A stretch of 64,000 bases of DNA. It comes from Aldehydirespirator sp965116965. Its GTDB lineage: Bacteria; Actinomycetota; Acidimicrobiia; Acidimicrobiales; Aldehydirespiratoraceae. A program made the position numbers and the translations under genes. Position 1 is the first letter of the stretch. Each line of letters opens with the position of its first letter. Shown here one piece after another: positions 51,715 through 59,878 of the stretch. The notes beneath the pieces are model-generated. The model did no database searches and was not told the origin of the DNA. It saw only the letters and a program-made list of their open reading frames with translations. The DNA lies in the NCBI GenBank assembly GCA_965116965.1, contig OZ220743.1:1798001-1862000 (forward strand), in the 5' to 3' direction.

Positions 51715-52626
51715 ATGCCGAGCGCCTCGGCCTACAGGGCCGGCGAGTTCTTTGCTCGCCACGCGCCCTTGCCGGTTGCCCGGGTTGCCGCGCTGGCCGG
51801 CGCAGCCGCGGTGGCGGCCGCGAGCAGCAACCGGCGGATGCTGGTGCGGCGCAACCTCGAGAGGGCGCTGGGCCGGCCGATGGGGCGCCGTGAGGCTGCG
51901 GTCCGGGTCGCAGCCGCCTTCGACTGGTACGCCCGCTACTACCTCGAGAGCTTCCAACTTCCGTCGCTGGACGCGGCGGCGATAGACGCCGGCTTCGGCT
52001 ACGAGGGCGTCGACGCCATCGAGCGCTCGGTTCGCTCCGGCCTCGGCCCCATCCTGGTCATGCCACACCTCGGCACATGGGAATGGGCCGCCTGGTGGCT
52101 CGCACTGGTCCCGCACATGAAGGTGACGGCCGTGGTGGAGCCGCTCGAGCCTCCCGAGGTCTTCGAGTGGTTCGTCTCGTTCCGGCAGCGTTTGGGCATG
52201 GACATCATCCCGCTGGGACCGGATGCCGGCGGGCGTCTCGCCGCGGCCGTAAAGCGGGGAGACGTCGTTTGCCTGCTCGCCGATCGAGACGTAGCCGGCA
52301 ACGGGGTGGCCGTGGAGTTCTTCGGGGAGCGGACCAGGCTGCCGGCGGGCCCTGCCCTGCTGGCGCTGCGGACCGGTGCACCCCTCCTCCCCGCCGCGGT
52401 GTACTGGCGGGGGCGGACCCGCCACGCCATCGCCGGGCCGGCGGTCGACACCCGTCGCTCAGGGGGGATCCGCAGCGACACGATCCGCGTGGTCCAGGAC
52501 TACGCCGCCGCCCTCGAACGTCTGATCAGGGCAGCACCCGAACAATGGCATCTGATGTCACCCAACTGGCCCAGCGACTACGAGGCGCTCGGCCTCCCAG
52601 TCCCGGACCCGTTGCAGGACGTCTAG
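51715..52626 (+). CDS. LpxL/PatA-type acyltransferase (PI-mannoside acyltransferase)
   Basis: 303 residues. The H-x4-E motif of the lysophospholipid/lauroyl acyltransferase fold is HLGTWE near residue 122, followed by LLADRDVAGNGVAVEFFGE and PAGPALLALRTGAPLLP. In actinobacteria the enzyme at this position acylates the mannose of phosphatidylinositol mannoside. It starts 9 bp after pgsA. Confidence 0.88.
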   Translation: MPSASAYRAGEFFARHAPLPVARVAALAGAAAVAAASSNRRMLVRRNLERALGRPMGRREAAVRVAAAFDWYARYYLESFQLPSLDAAAIDAGFGYEGVDAIERSVRSGLGPILVMPHLGTWEWAAWWLALVPHMKVTAVVEPLEPPEVFEWFVSFRQRLGMDIIPLGPDAGGRLAAAVKRGDVVCLLADRDVAGNGVAVEFFGERTRLPAGPALLALRTGAPLLPAAVYWRGRTRHAIAGPAVDTRRSGGIRSDTIRVVQDYAAALERLIRAAPEQWHLMSPNWPSDYEALGLPVPDPLQDV

Positions 52627-52635
52627 CCTTCTACT

Positions 52636-53736
52636 GTGCGGATAGGCATCATCTGCCCGTACAGCCTCACCGTGCCGGGCGGTGTCCAGATGCAGGTGCT
52701 CGGCCTGGCCCGAGCGCTGAGCCGCAGCGGGCATCCGACCCGGGTGCTCGGACCATGCGACGGCCCGCCCCCGGACACCAACGTCACGCCGCTCGGCAAC
52801 AGCCTTCCGACCATCGCCAACGGCTCCATAGCCCCGGTGGCCCCCGACCCCTCCTGCCAGCTGCGCGCCATCCGAGCCATGCGGGACGAGTCCTTCGACG
52901 TCATCCACCTCCACGAGCCGCTGGCGCCGGGCCCCACCATGACGGCACTGCTGGTGAGGCCTGCGCCCCTCATCGGCACCTTCCACGCGGCGGGAGGGTC
53001 GCTGGCCTACGACCTCCTGCCCCGAGCCACCCGCTTCCTCGCTGGCCGCCTCGACCTGAGGGTCGCGGTCTCGCCCGATGCCCGCGACATGGCCCGCAAC
53101 GCTCTCGGCGGAACCTACGACCTGCTCTACAACGGCGTGGAGTTGGCCCCGTACCGGGTCGCCGAGCCGGTACGGGCTCCCGGTCCCACGGTCCTGTTCG
53201 TCGGCCGCCACGAGCCCCGCAAGGGACTCGGCGTCCTCCTCGACGCACTCCGGATGCTCCCTGGCGATGTGCGGCTGCAGATTGCGGGGTCCGGTTCGGA
53301 GACGGCCGGGCTGCAAGCCCGTTCGGCGTCCGATCCTCGCATCGAGTGGCTCGGGACCGTGACCGACAGCGAGAAGATCGCCCGACTCAAGGGAGCCGAC
53401 GTGTTGTGCGCCCCATCGTTGAGGGGCGAGTCCTTCGGAATCGTCCTGCTGGAGGCGATGGCGGCCGGCGCGGCGGTCGTGGCCAGCGACCTTCCCGGCT
53501 ATCGCAATGTGGCTCGGTCCGGCCAGGACGCCCTGCTCGTTCCGCCGGGCGATTCCACCAAGCTGGCTGAGGCCCTGCATCGAGTGCTGTCGGACGGCGC
53601 AGAATCGTCCAGGCTGGTGGCTGAAGGCCACAAGCGAGCCGGGGCCTTCTCGATGTCGGGTCTGGCCGACCAGTACCTGGAGCGCTACGAACGGATCGCT
53701 GTGTCCACCGGTCGCGCCAAGAGGCCCGTAGGGTAG
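52636..53736 (+). CDS. pimA: GT4 glycosyltransferase, PimA-like phosphatidylinositol mannosyltransferase
   Basis: 366 residues from GTG. N-terminal MRIGIICPYSLTVPGGVQMQ holds the Gly-Gly acceptor loop; the C-domain has FVGRHEPRKGLGVLLDAL and SLRGESFGIVLLEAM, the GT4 E-x7-E donor motif. Transfers mannose from GDP-mannose to PI on the inner membrane leaflet. 10 bp after the acyltransferase, in the order known from mycobacteria. Confidence 0.92.
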   Translation: MRIGIICPYSLTVPGGVQMQVLGLARALSRSGHPTRVLGPCDGPPPDTNVTPLGNSLPTIANGSIAPVAPDPSCQLRAIRAMRDESFDVIHLHEPLAPGPTMTALLVRPAPLIGTFHAAGGSLAYDLLPRATRFLAGRLDLRVAVSPDARDMARNALGGTYDLLYNGVELAPYRVAEPVRAPGPTVLFVGRHEPRKGLGVLLDALRMLPGDVRLQIAGSGSETAGLQARSASDPRIEWLGTVTDSEKIARLKGADVLCAPSLRGESFGIVLLEAMAAGAAVVASDLPGYRNVARSGQDALLVPPGDSTKLAEALHRVLSDGAESSRLVAEGHKRAGAFSMSGLADQYLERYERIAVSTGRAKRPVG

Positions 53737-53743
53737 AACGTCC

Positions 53744-54478
53744 TTGAAGCACTCTCCCGCCGCCCTCGTCGCGCCTCCCGCGCTCGCTGTGTCTGTCATC
53801 GTGTGGGCTTCCCTGTCGGTGGCCGGCGTCTCGCCACCGGTGGCGCTCGCGCCGGCGGCCGCAGCGGGTCTGCTCATCGCCGCGCTGCTCTACTCGGGGG
53901 CTCCCCGATCGGCCCTCCGGGCCCTCGGGGCCCGGCTGCTGGAGAGGGGCGACGACCCGCGGCTGGAGAATCTCGTCGACGGGCTGTGCACGACCCACGG
54001 GTTCCATGAGCCTTCTGTCCATGTGGTCGAGTCCCCGGCCATCAACGCGGCCGCGGTCGCGCTGAGGCGGCACGCGGGCCATCTGGTTGTGACCCGCGGC
54101 GCGCTGTCCGGCCTCGATCGGCTGGAGCTCGAGGCCGTGGTGGCCCGCCAACTCTGCGCGGCTAGGAGGGGAGTCGCCTCCGCCACGGTGCTTGCCGGCA
54201 TCTCCAGGCTTCCGGGCGCGTCGCCGCTGACGGCAGGACTGGCCGCCCAGGCCGGCGGCTTCGACATCGTCACGGACATCGACGTCGAGGCGGCCCGCCT
54301 CACCAGCTTTCCGCCGGCCCTGGCGTCGGCCCTCCGCAAGGCCGCCGACGGACCCGACCTGAACACCTCACGCGCGGTCACCCACCTGTGGATGGTGGCC
54401 CCACCTCACCGGGACGCCTCCCCGAGCAGACTACGATCTTGGACGCCTCAGCGGATTGACGTGCTGGGAGAGATCTGA
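53744..54478 (+). CDS. M48/HtpX-like protein without the zinc motif
   Basis: 244 residues with a TTG start. Two N-terminal membrane helices, then a domain with the HtpX/M48 layout (VHVVESPAINAAAVALRR; VVTRGALSGLDRLELEAVVA). Where active members have HExxH (LEAVIAHELAH), it reads LEAVVARQLCAARRG. Both His and the catalytic Glu are replaced, so it cannot be a zinc protease. It may be a structural pseudo-peptidase. Sits between pimA and the DUF3048 lipoprotein, with a 1-nt overlap to the latter. Confidence 0.75.
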   Translation: MKHSPAALVAPPALAVSVIVWASLSVAGVSPPVALAPAAAAGLLIAALLYSGAPRSALRALGARLLERGDDPRLENLVDGLCTTHGFHEPSVHVVESPAINAAAVALRRHAGHLVVTRGALSGLDRLELEAVVARQLCAARRGVASATVLAGISRLPGASPLTAGLAAQAGGFDIVTDIDVEAARLTSFPPALASALRKAADGPDLNTSRAVTHLWMVAPPHRDASPSRLRSWTPQRIDVLGEI

Positions 54479-56145
54479 TGGCGGCACGGCCCGGCCCGCG
54501 CCGGCGAGGTGCGGGCCTCGTGGGCCGTCTCGCTTGGACGAGCGCTCTCGTGGTGCTTGCGCTGGCTGCGGCCTGCAGCGGCAGCCCCGAAGACGTCTCG
54601 TCGACCGGTGTCACCATCGAGAATGCCGGCTCGGGCTCGCCTGCGGTGGATGCCGTCTCCAACCCGGCTGAAGCCGATGGCCGGCCGGACAATCAACCGG
54701 ACAACGGAGGCACGGCCGGCGCAGCGGAGGGTGAAGGCGATGTTGCGGTCGCCGACGCGGCCCCCGACGGCGCCGCGACCGGCACAACGGGCGCCGCCGA
54801 GGATGGAGGATCTGAGGCCGCAGGTTCCGGGCAGTCACCCACCGAGGCCGGGTCGTCCGAGGCCGGGCAGTCACCCACCGAGGCGGGGTCGTCCGAGGCC
54901 GGGCAGTCACCCACCGAGGCGGGGTCGTCTGGGGCCGGGCAGTCACCCACCGAGGCGGGGTCGTCTGAGGCCGGGCAGTCACCCACCGAGGCGGGGTCGT
55001 CTGAGGCCGGGCAGTCACCCACCGAGGCCGGGTCGTCCGATGGCGGGGAACTGGCATTCGGGGGGGCCGCGTCCGAGGGTGACGTCGAGGTCGATCCATC
55101 CGTGATCGGTGCTTTCGTGACCGGCCCGTTCGCTCCCCTCACGGGCTCGCTGACCACCGACCTGAGTCTGGCCCAGCGGCGCCCCCTCGCGGTGAAGGTG
55201 GGCAACGGCGACCCCAAGGATCGTCCCCAGGCCGGTCTGGCGGCGGCCGACATCGTCTATGAGGTGCTGGTCGAGGCGGGCTTCACCAGGTTCCTTGCCG
55301 TGTTCCATTCCGAGACGCCGACCCGCATCGGGCCGGTGCGATCAGCCCGGTCAAGCGACTTCGACATCCTCGCCGATCTCGCCACTCCCTACCTGGCCAC
55401 CTCCGGCGCCAACAGCACCGTGCTTCGAGAGATGCGCCAAGCCGCCGGGGAGGGGACCCTCATCGACGTCGGTGCGATGAGGATGGGAGCTCCGTACACG
55501 CGGGACCGCTCACGGCCCTCGCCGCACAACCTGTACTTCTACTACGAGAACCTCGGCGGAGGTGACGCTGACACACTGCCCGGCGGCCTGCCCGAGGCGC
55601 CGCCGGCGCACCTGTTCGACTATGGCTCGCCCAACCCGCCCGGCCTGCCGGATGCAGCCGGCGTCACCGTGGCGTACAAGACGCTCTACGGCGGTGAGGT
55701 CTCCCATGTCTGGGATCCATTCCTGGGGGGCTGGGTGCGAATCCAGGACGGCACTCTGCACACAGCCGAGACCGACTTCGGTGTGGCCGAGATCGCGCCG
55801 GCCAACGTGATCGTGGTGTTGATGCCGTACGGCAGATCCGCGGCCGACCGCCGTTCTCCCCAGGCCCTCTCCTATGGCTCGGGCGAAGCGATCGTCCTCA
55901 CGGCGGGGTCGGTCCACGAGGCGCAGTGGGAGCGCACGGAGGATCGCGTCGGCTTCCGGTTCACCGACGAGGCCGGAGACCCCCTGAGCTTGTCGGCCGG
56001 TTCCACCTGGCTGCTGCTGGGCAACACCAGCAGCCGCTGGCCGTTGGCCGAAGTAACGGTGTTGACGTCATCGGACGCCACCCGGTTGCTGGCCGACGCC
56101 CGTGCTTCGGCCCCGGAGGAAGCCAACGCTGCCGGCGCCTCGTAG
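54478..56145 (+). CDS. DUF3048-domain lipoprotein
   Basis: 555 residues. Signal with lipid-modified Cys near 33 (LALAAAC), a low-complexity linker to about 220 containing six GQSPTEAGSSEA repeats, then DUF3048 from PLAVKVGNGDPKDRPQAGL, with FLAVFHSETPTRIGPVRSAR and SRPSPHNLYF. DUF3048 proteins (YerB-like) are surface-anchored and of unknown reaction. Coupled to the M48-like gene. Confidence 0.88.
   Translation: MAARPGPRRRGAGLVGRLAWTSALVVLALAAACSGSPEDVSSTGVTIENAGSGSPAVDAVSNPAEADGRPDNQPDNGGTAGAAEGEGDVAVADAAPDGAATGTTGAAEDGGSEAAGSGQSPTEAGSSEAGQSPTEAGSSEAGQSPTEAGSSGAGQSPTEAGSSEAGQSPTEAGSSEAGQSPTEAGSSDGGELAFGGAASEGDVEVDPSVIGAFVTGPFAPLTGSLTTDLSLAQRRPLAVKVGNGDPKDRPQAGLAAADIVYEVLVEAGFTRFLAVFHSETPTRIGPVRSARSSDFDILADLATPYLATSGANSTVLREMRQAAGEGTLIDVGAMRMGAPYTRDRSRPSPHNLYFYYENLGGGDADTLPGGLPEAPPAHLFDYGSPNPPGLPDAAGVTVAYKTLYGGEVSHVWDPFLGGWVRIQDGTLHTAETDFGVAEIAPANVIVVLMPYGRSAADRRSPQALSYGSGEAIVLTAGSVHEAQWERTEDRVGFRFTDEAGDPLSLSAGSTWLLLGNTSSRWPLAEVTVLTSSDATRLLADARASAPEEANAAGAS
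54829..55044 (+). repeat. 36-bp minisatellite, six units
   Basis: Units start at 54829, 54865, 54901, 54937, 54973 and 55009, each GGGCAGTCACCCACCGAGGC plus 16 further bases. In frame (12 codons), so copy changes alter linker length without a frameshift. Confidence 0.95.
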
Positions 56146-56150
56146 GGGAC

Positions 56151-56208
56151 GAGCTTGCGAGGCCCCCGGCCCGAGAGGCCCGTGAGCGGAGCGAACAGGA
56201 GCGGAGAA
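56151..56208 (+). repeat. GGCC-rich intergenic repeat, copy 6
   Basis: Begins 6 bp after the DUF3048 stop and ends 15 bp before the pdxS start, with GAGCTTGCGAGG at its left end. Confidence 0.82.
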
Positions 56209-56223
56209 GTTAGGATTGGAGTC

Positions 56224-57150
56224 ATGCCCGGCACTTCCAGTCCCGACGCAGCCTCCACCGGCCGGGGCGCAGCCTCCACCGGCACCACGCTCGTGAAGCG
56301 GGGCCTGGCCGAGATGCTCAAGGGCGGCGTGATCATGGACGTCGTCACGCCGGAACAGGCTCGGACAGCGGAGGACGCCGGAGCGGTCTCGGTCATGGCG
56401 CTGGAGCGGGTGCCTTCCGACATCCGGGCCCACGGCGGCGTGTCGCGGATGTCGGATCCCGAGATGATCGTGCGGATCCAGGCTGCGGTGAGCATTCCGG
56501 TGATGGCCAAGACTCGGATCGGTCATTTCGCAGAGGCTCAGATCCTCCAGGCGCTCGGCGTGGACTACGTGGACGAGTCCGAAGTTCTCACGCCCGCCGA
56601 TGAGGCCCACCACATCGACAAGTGGGCGTTCACGGCGCCGTTCGTATGCGGCGCCACCAACCTGGGCGAGGCGCTGCGACGCATCAGCGAGGGCGCCTGC
56701 ATGATCCGGTCCAAGGGCGAGGCCGGAACGGGCAACATCGTCGAGGCCGTCCGGCACCTTCGTTCGATCGTGGGCGACATGCGCCGCATCGCGGCTGCGG
56801 GCGACGAGGCCGAGCTGTTCGAGTGGGCCAAGCAGTTGCGGGCCCCGTTGCCGCTGGTGCAGGAGATCGCCGACACGGGATGGCTGCCGGTGCCGCTGTT
56901 CTGCGCGGGCGGTATCGCCACGCCGGCGGACGCCTCGCTGGTGATGCAGCTCGGCGCCGAGGCTGCGTTCGTGGGGTCGGGGATCTTCAAGAGTTCCGAC
57001 CCGCCGAAGATGGCTGCGGCCATCGTGGAGGCGGTCACCCACTACCGCGACCCGGAGATCCTGGCCAAGATCAGTTCCGGGCTGGGTGAGGCCATGGCCG
57101 GCCTCGAGACCGCCACCCTCGCCGTCAAGATGGCTGAACGGGGTTGGTGA
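56224..57150 (+). CDS. pdxS: Pyridoxal 5'-phosphate synthase, PdxS subunit
   Basis: 308 residues from ATG 56224. Strongly conserved: LKGGVIMDVVTPEQARTAED, ALERVPSDIRAHGGVSRMSD, catalytic Lys in MAKTRIGHFAEAQ and the second Lys in RSKGEAGTGN. Builds PLP from ribose 5-phosphate, glyceraldehyde 3-phosphate and ammonia as a 12-mer with PdxT. Overlaps pdxT by 4 bp. Confidence 0.97.
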   Translation: MPGTSSPDAASTGRGAASTGTTLVKRGLAEMLKGGVIMDVVTPEQARTAEDAGAVSVMALERVPSDIRAHGGVSRMSDPEMIVRIQAAVSIPVMAKTRIGHFAEAQILQALGVDYVDESEVLTPADEAHHIDKWAFTAPFVCGATNLGEALRRISEGACMIRSKGEAGTGNIVEAVRHLRSIVGDMRRIAAAGDEAELFEWAKQLRAPLPLVQEIADTGWLPVPLFCAGGIATPADASLVMQLGAEAAFVGSGIFKSSDPPKMAAAIVEAVTHYRDPEILAKISSGLGEAMAGLETATLAVKMAERGW

Positions 57151-57764
57151 AGCCGCGCGTCGGCGTGCTCGCCCTTCAGGGCGGGTTCGCCGCCCACGCC
57201 GCCATCCTTCAGAACCTCGGGGCGCGTGTCGACGAGGTCCGGACGGCGGACCAGCTCGCGGGGGTGGACGCGCTGGTCATGCCCGGTGGCGAATCGACCA
57301 CCATGTCGATGCTGCTCGAGCGCTCCGGGCTGCTGGAACCTCTCGCCGAGCGGCTGGACTCGGGGATGGGGGTGCTGGGAACCTGCGCGGGGATGATCCT
57401 GCTGGCTTCCGGGGTGGTCGACGGGCGCGCCGACCAGCATTGCCTGGGACTGGTGGACGTCACCGTGAGGCGAAACGCCTACGGCACGCAGATCGAGAGC
57501 TTCGAGGCTGACGTCGATGTCGACGGCTTCGAGGAGCCCTTCCACGCGGTGTTCATCCGCGCTCCGGCCGTCGAGCGGGTCGGCCCCGGCGTCGAGGTGC
57601 TGGCCCGCCACGACGGTCGTCCGGTGCTGTGCCGGTCGGGTCCGGCCACGGTGGCGGCCTTCCATCCCGAACTGTCCGGCGACGCCCGCCTCCACGCCCG
57701 CTTCCTGGCCGACTTGCAGCACCAGAGGCCGAGCTTGCGAGGCCGTGGTCCGAGCGGCCCGTGA
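57147..57764 (+). CDS. pdxT: Pyridoxal 5'-phosphate synthase, PdxT glutaminase subunit
   Basis: 205 residues from GTG 57147 in a GTGA overlap with pdxS. Class-I glutaminase: GGESTTMSMLL, nucleophile Cys in GTCAGMILL, and AFHPEL with the His-Glu pair. Delivers ammonia to PdxS. The last ~13 codons (RPSLRGRGPSGP and stop) are encoded by the GGCC-rich repeat, so the natural C-terminus has been extended or replaced. Confidence 0.95.
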   Translation: MKPRVGVLALQGGFAAHAAILQNLGARVDEVRTADQLAGVDALVMPGGESTTMSMLLERSGLLEPLAERLDSGMGVLGTCAGMILLASGVVDGRADQHCLGLVDVTVRRNAYGTQIESFEADVDVDGFEEPFHAVFIRAPAVERVGPGVEVLARHDGRPVLCRSGPATVAAFHPELSGDARLHARFLADLQHQRPSLRGRGPSGP

Positions 57765-57787
57765 GCGCAGCGAGCAAGAGCGGCCTC
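57726..57787 (+). repeat. GGCC-rich intergenic repeat, copy 7
   Basis: Spans the 3' end of pdxT and runs up to the yebC stop. The pdxT stop codon is the TGA in its CCCGTGAGCG segment. Confidence 0.82.
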
Positions 57788-58540
57788 TTAGCCGGCCACT
57801 TCCTCCATGAGATCGTCGCCGATGTCGAAGTTGCTGTGCACGTCCTGAACGTCGTCGAGGTCGTCGATGAGGTCCATCAGCTTCAGCACCGTTCGGGCGA
57901 CGGACGGCTCGGTCACGGCCACCGTGCTGGTGGGCAGCATAGTGAGGTCGGCGCTCTCGAAGGTGATCTCGGCCGCCGCCAGTGCTTCCCGCACCGTGTT
58001 GAGGTCGCCGGGTTCGGTAGTGACTCGCCACATGTCGCCCTCGCCCTCCAGATCCTCGGCCCCGGCGTCGAGCACGACCATCATCAGATCGTCCTCGCTG
58101 GCCGCCGACGACGGGACCAGCACCACGCCCTTGCGCTCGAACTGCCAGGCCACCGAGCCCGGCTCGGCCAGTGACCCGCCGTTGCGGGTGAGGGTGCTGC
58201 GCACCTCGCTGCCGGTGCGGTTGCGGTTGTCGGTCAGGCACTCGATGTAGAGCGCCACCCCGCCCGGCGCGTACCCCTCGTAGGTGACCGACTCGTAGCT
58301 GACCCCCTCGAGCTCGCCGGTGCCCCGCTTGACGGCCCGCTCGATGGTGTCGAGCGGGACCGAGTTGTCGCGGGCCTTCTGATACATGGTCCGCAGGGTC
58401 GGGTTGGCGTCGAGGTCTCCGCCGCCGGAGCGGGCCGCCACCTCGACCTGCTTGATGAGCTTCGCGAACAGCTTGCCCCGCTTGGCGTCGGCCGCGCCCT
58501 TGCGGTGCTTGATCGTCGCCCACTTGCTGTGTCCGCTCAC
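57788..58540 (-). CDS. yebC: YebC/TACO1-family protein
   Basis: 250 residues from GTG 58540. MSGHSKWATIKHRKGAADAK is the family start, then VTYEGYAPGGVALYIECLTD and TRNGGSLAEPGSVAWQFERK. The family was long called a transcription regulator; TACO1/YebC proteins help ribosomes pass polyproline stretches. Commonly next to ruvC, here divergent from it. Confidence 0.95.
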   Translation of the reverse strand: MSGHSKWATIKHRKGAADAKRGKLFAKLIKQVEVAARSGGGDLDANPTLRTMYQKARDNSVPLDTIERAVKRGTGELEGVSYESVTYEGYAPGGVALYIECLTDNRNRTGSEVRSTLTRNGGSLAEPGSVAWQFERKGVVLVPSSAASEDDLMMVVLDAGAEDLEGEGDMWRVTTEPGDLNTVREALAAAEITFESADLTMLPTSTVAVTEPSVARTVLKLMDLIDDLDDVQDVHSNFDIGDDLMEEVAG

Positions 58541-58595
58541 CGCCCGGAGGCTACCGGGGGTCGGGCTACAAGTCGGCCAGAGCTTGCAACGGTCG

Positions 58596-58640
58596 GGGGC
58601 TGGTTGCTGCTCGTGTTCGCTGTGCTCGCGGGCCGCTCGC
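58596..58640 (-). repeat. GGCC-rich intergenic repeat, degenerate copy 8
   Basis: TGTTCGCTGTGCTCGCGGGC and flanks resemble the repeat with several changes. It lies in the divergent yebC-ruvC gap. Confidence 0.45.
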
Positions 58641-58690
58641 CCCCAGGGCCATCCGCGGCGCGGCGGCAAGTCTCCAATAGAGTCGCGCAT

Positions 58691-59206
58691 GTGTTCGTAT
58701 TGGGCATAGATCCAGGGCTCTCGCGCTGCGGGTACGGCGCGGTCCGGCAAGGGCGCCGGCCCATCGCTGAGGCGGCCGGCGTGCTGACCACGCCTGCGGA
58801 GATGGACCGGGCCTCGCGACTGGCCGAGCTGCAGTCCGACGTCCGCGCACTGATAACCGAACTGAAGCCCGACGTGGTGGCGGTGGAGCGGGTGCTGTTC
58901 CAGCGCAATGTCGCTACGGCCATGTCCGTGGGGCAGGCCGTCGGTGTTGTGCTGGCCGAGTCGGCCTCGGCCGGCTGCGACGTGGTGGAGTACTCGCCGA
59001 ACGAGGTCAAGGAGGCGGTGGCGGGCTGGGGTGGCGCCGGCAAGCAGGAGATCGCCGAAATGGTCCGAGTCCTGCTCGGGATCGGGGAGCTGCTGCATCC
59101 GGCCGACGCCGCCGACGCGGTGGCGGTCGCGCTGTGTCACCTGGCCCGCATGGGACCGCCCGCCGCCGCCAGCCGGAGGGCCACGGTCGGGAGCGGCGCA
59201 CCATGA
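58691..59206 (+). CDS. ruvC: Holliday junction resolvase RuvC
   Basis: 171 residues from GTG 58691, chosen because the conserved N-terminus VLGIDPGLSRCGYG starts there. Catalytic Asp in GIDPG, Glu in VAVERVLF, and Asp pair in HPADAADAVAVALCH. A dimeric endonuclease that cuts four-way junctions moved by RuvAB. First gene of ruvCAB. Confidence 0.95.
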   Translation: MFVLGIDPGLSRCGYGAVRQGRRPIAEAAGVLTTPAEMDRASRLAELQSDVRALITELKPDVVAVERVLFQRNVATAMSVGQAVGVVLAESASAGCDVVEYSPNEVKEAVAGWGGAGKQEIAEMVRVLLGIGELLHPADAADAVAVALCHLARMGPPAAASRRATVGSGAP

Positions 59207-59237
59207 TCGGGGTCTGTGCGATGAGTGAGGTCTTGCC

Positions 59238-59852
59238 ATGATCGGCTCTCTGCGGGGCGCGCTGCTGGCCCGGTCACCGGACGCTGAGCTGGTAGTAGAG
59301 GTGTCCGGGGTCGGCTACCGGGTGCAGGCCACGCCCCGGACGGCCGCGGCCGCGGGCGTTCTTGGCTCCGAAGTGTTCGTCCACGTCAGCCACATCGTGC
59401 GCGAGGACGCTCAGACGCTGTACGGGTTCTCGACGCTGGATGAACGGCGGACCTTCGAGGCGCTGATCGGCGCCCGCGGCGTGGGTCCCAGCCTGGCACT
59501 GTCGATCTTGGCCGTGCACCATCCCGACGCTCTCCGCCGGGCCGTGGCCGCCGACGACGTGGACATGTTGTGCCAGGTACCGGGGGTGGGGCCCAAGACC
59601 GCGGTGCGGATGCTGGTGGAGCTGAAATCGCGCCTGGACCTGCCCGAGGTCGAAGCGCCTCCCGGGGTTGATGGCCTTGCCGCTGTTCCCGCGGCGCACG
59701 ACGACGTCCGCACCGATGTGAGGGCTGCGCTCGACGGGCTGGGCTACGGCGCCGAGGAGATCAGGGGCGTGCTGGCTGAGCTGCCCGCCGGCGACGACGC
59801 CGGCCTGCTGCTGCGCGAGGCGCTGCGGCGCCTGGCCGGTGCGGCCGCCTGA
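59238..59852 (+). CDS. ruvA: Holliday junction branch-migration protein RuvA
   Basis: 204 residues. N-terminal OB fold (MIGSLRGALLARSPDAELVV), helix-hairpin-helix repeats (RGVGPSLALSIL; VPGVGPKTAVRMLVEL), and a C-terminal RuvB-binding domain (DVRAALDGLGYGAEEI). Tetramer clamping the junction. 31 bp after ruvC. Confidence 0.95.
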   Translation: MIGSLRGALLARSPDAELVVEVSGVGYRVQATPRTAAAAGVLGSEVFVHVSHIVREDAQTLYGFSTLDERRTFEALIGARGVGPSLALSILAVHHPDALRRAVAADDVDMLCQVPGVGPKTAVRMLVELKSRLDLPEVEAPPGVDGLAAVPAAHDDVRTDVRAALDGLGYGAEEIRGVLAELPAGDDAGLLLREALRRLAGAAA

Positions 59853-59878
59853 ACCGCGGAGAGCGTGGGTTCTCGACC

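Noticed and set aside
54829..55044. Regular 36-bp repeats, considered as a CRISPR array
   Set aside because: Units are contiguous without spacers and encode an in-frame lipoprotein linker.
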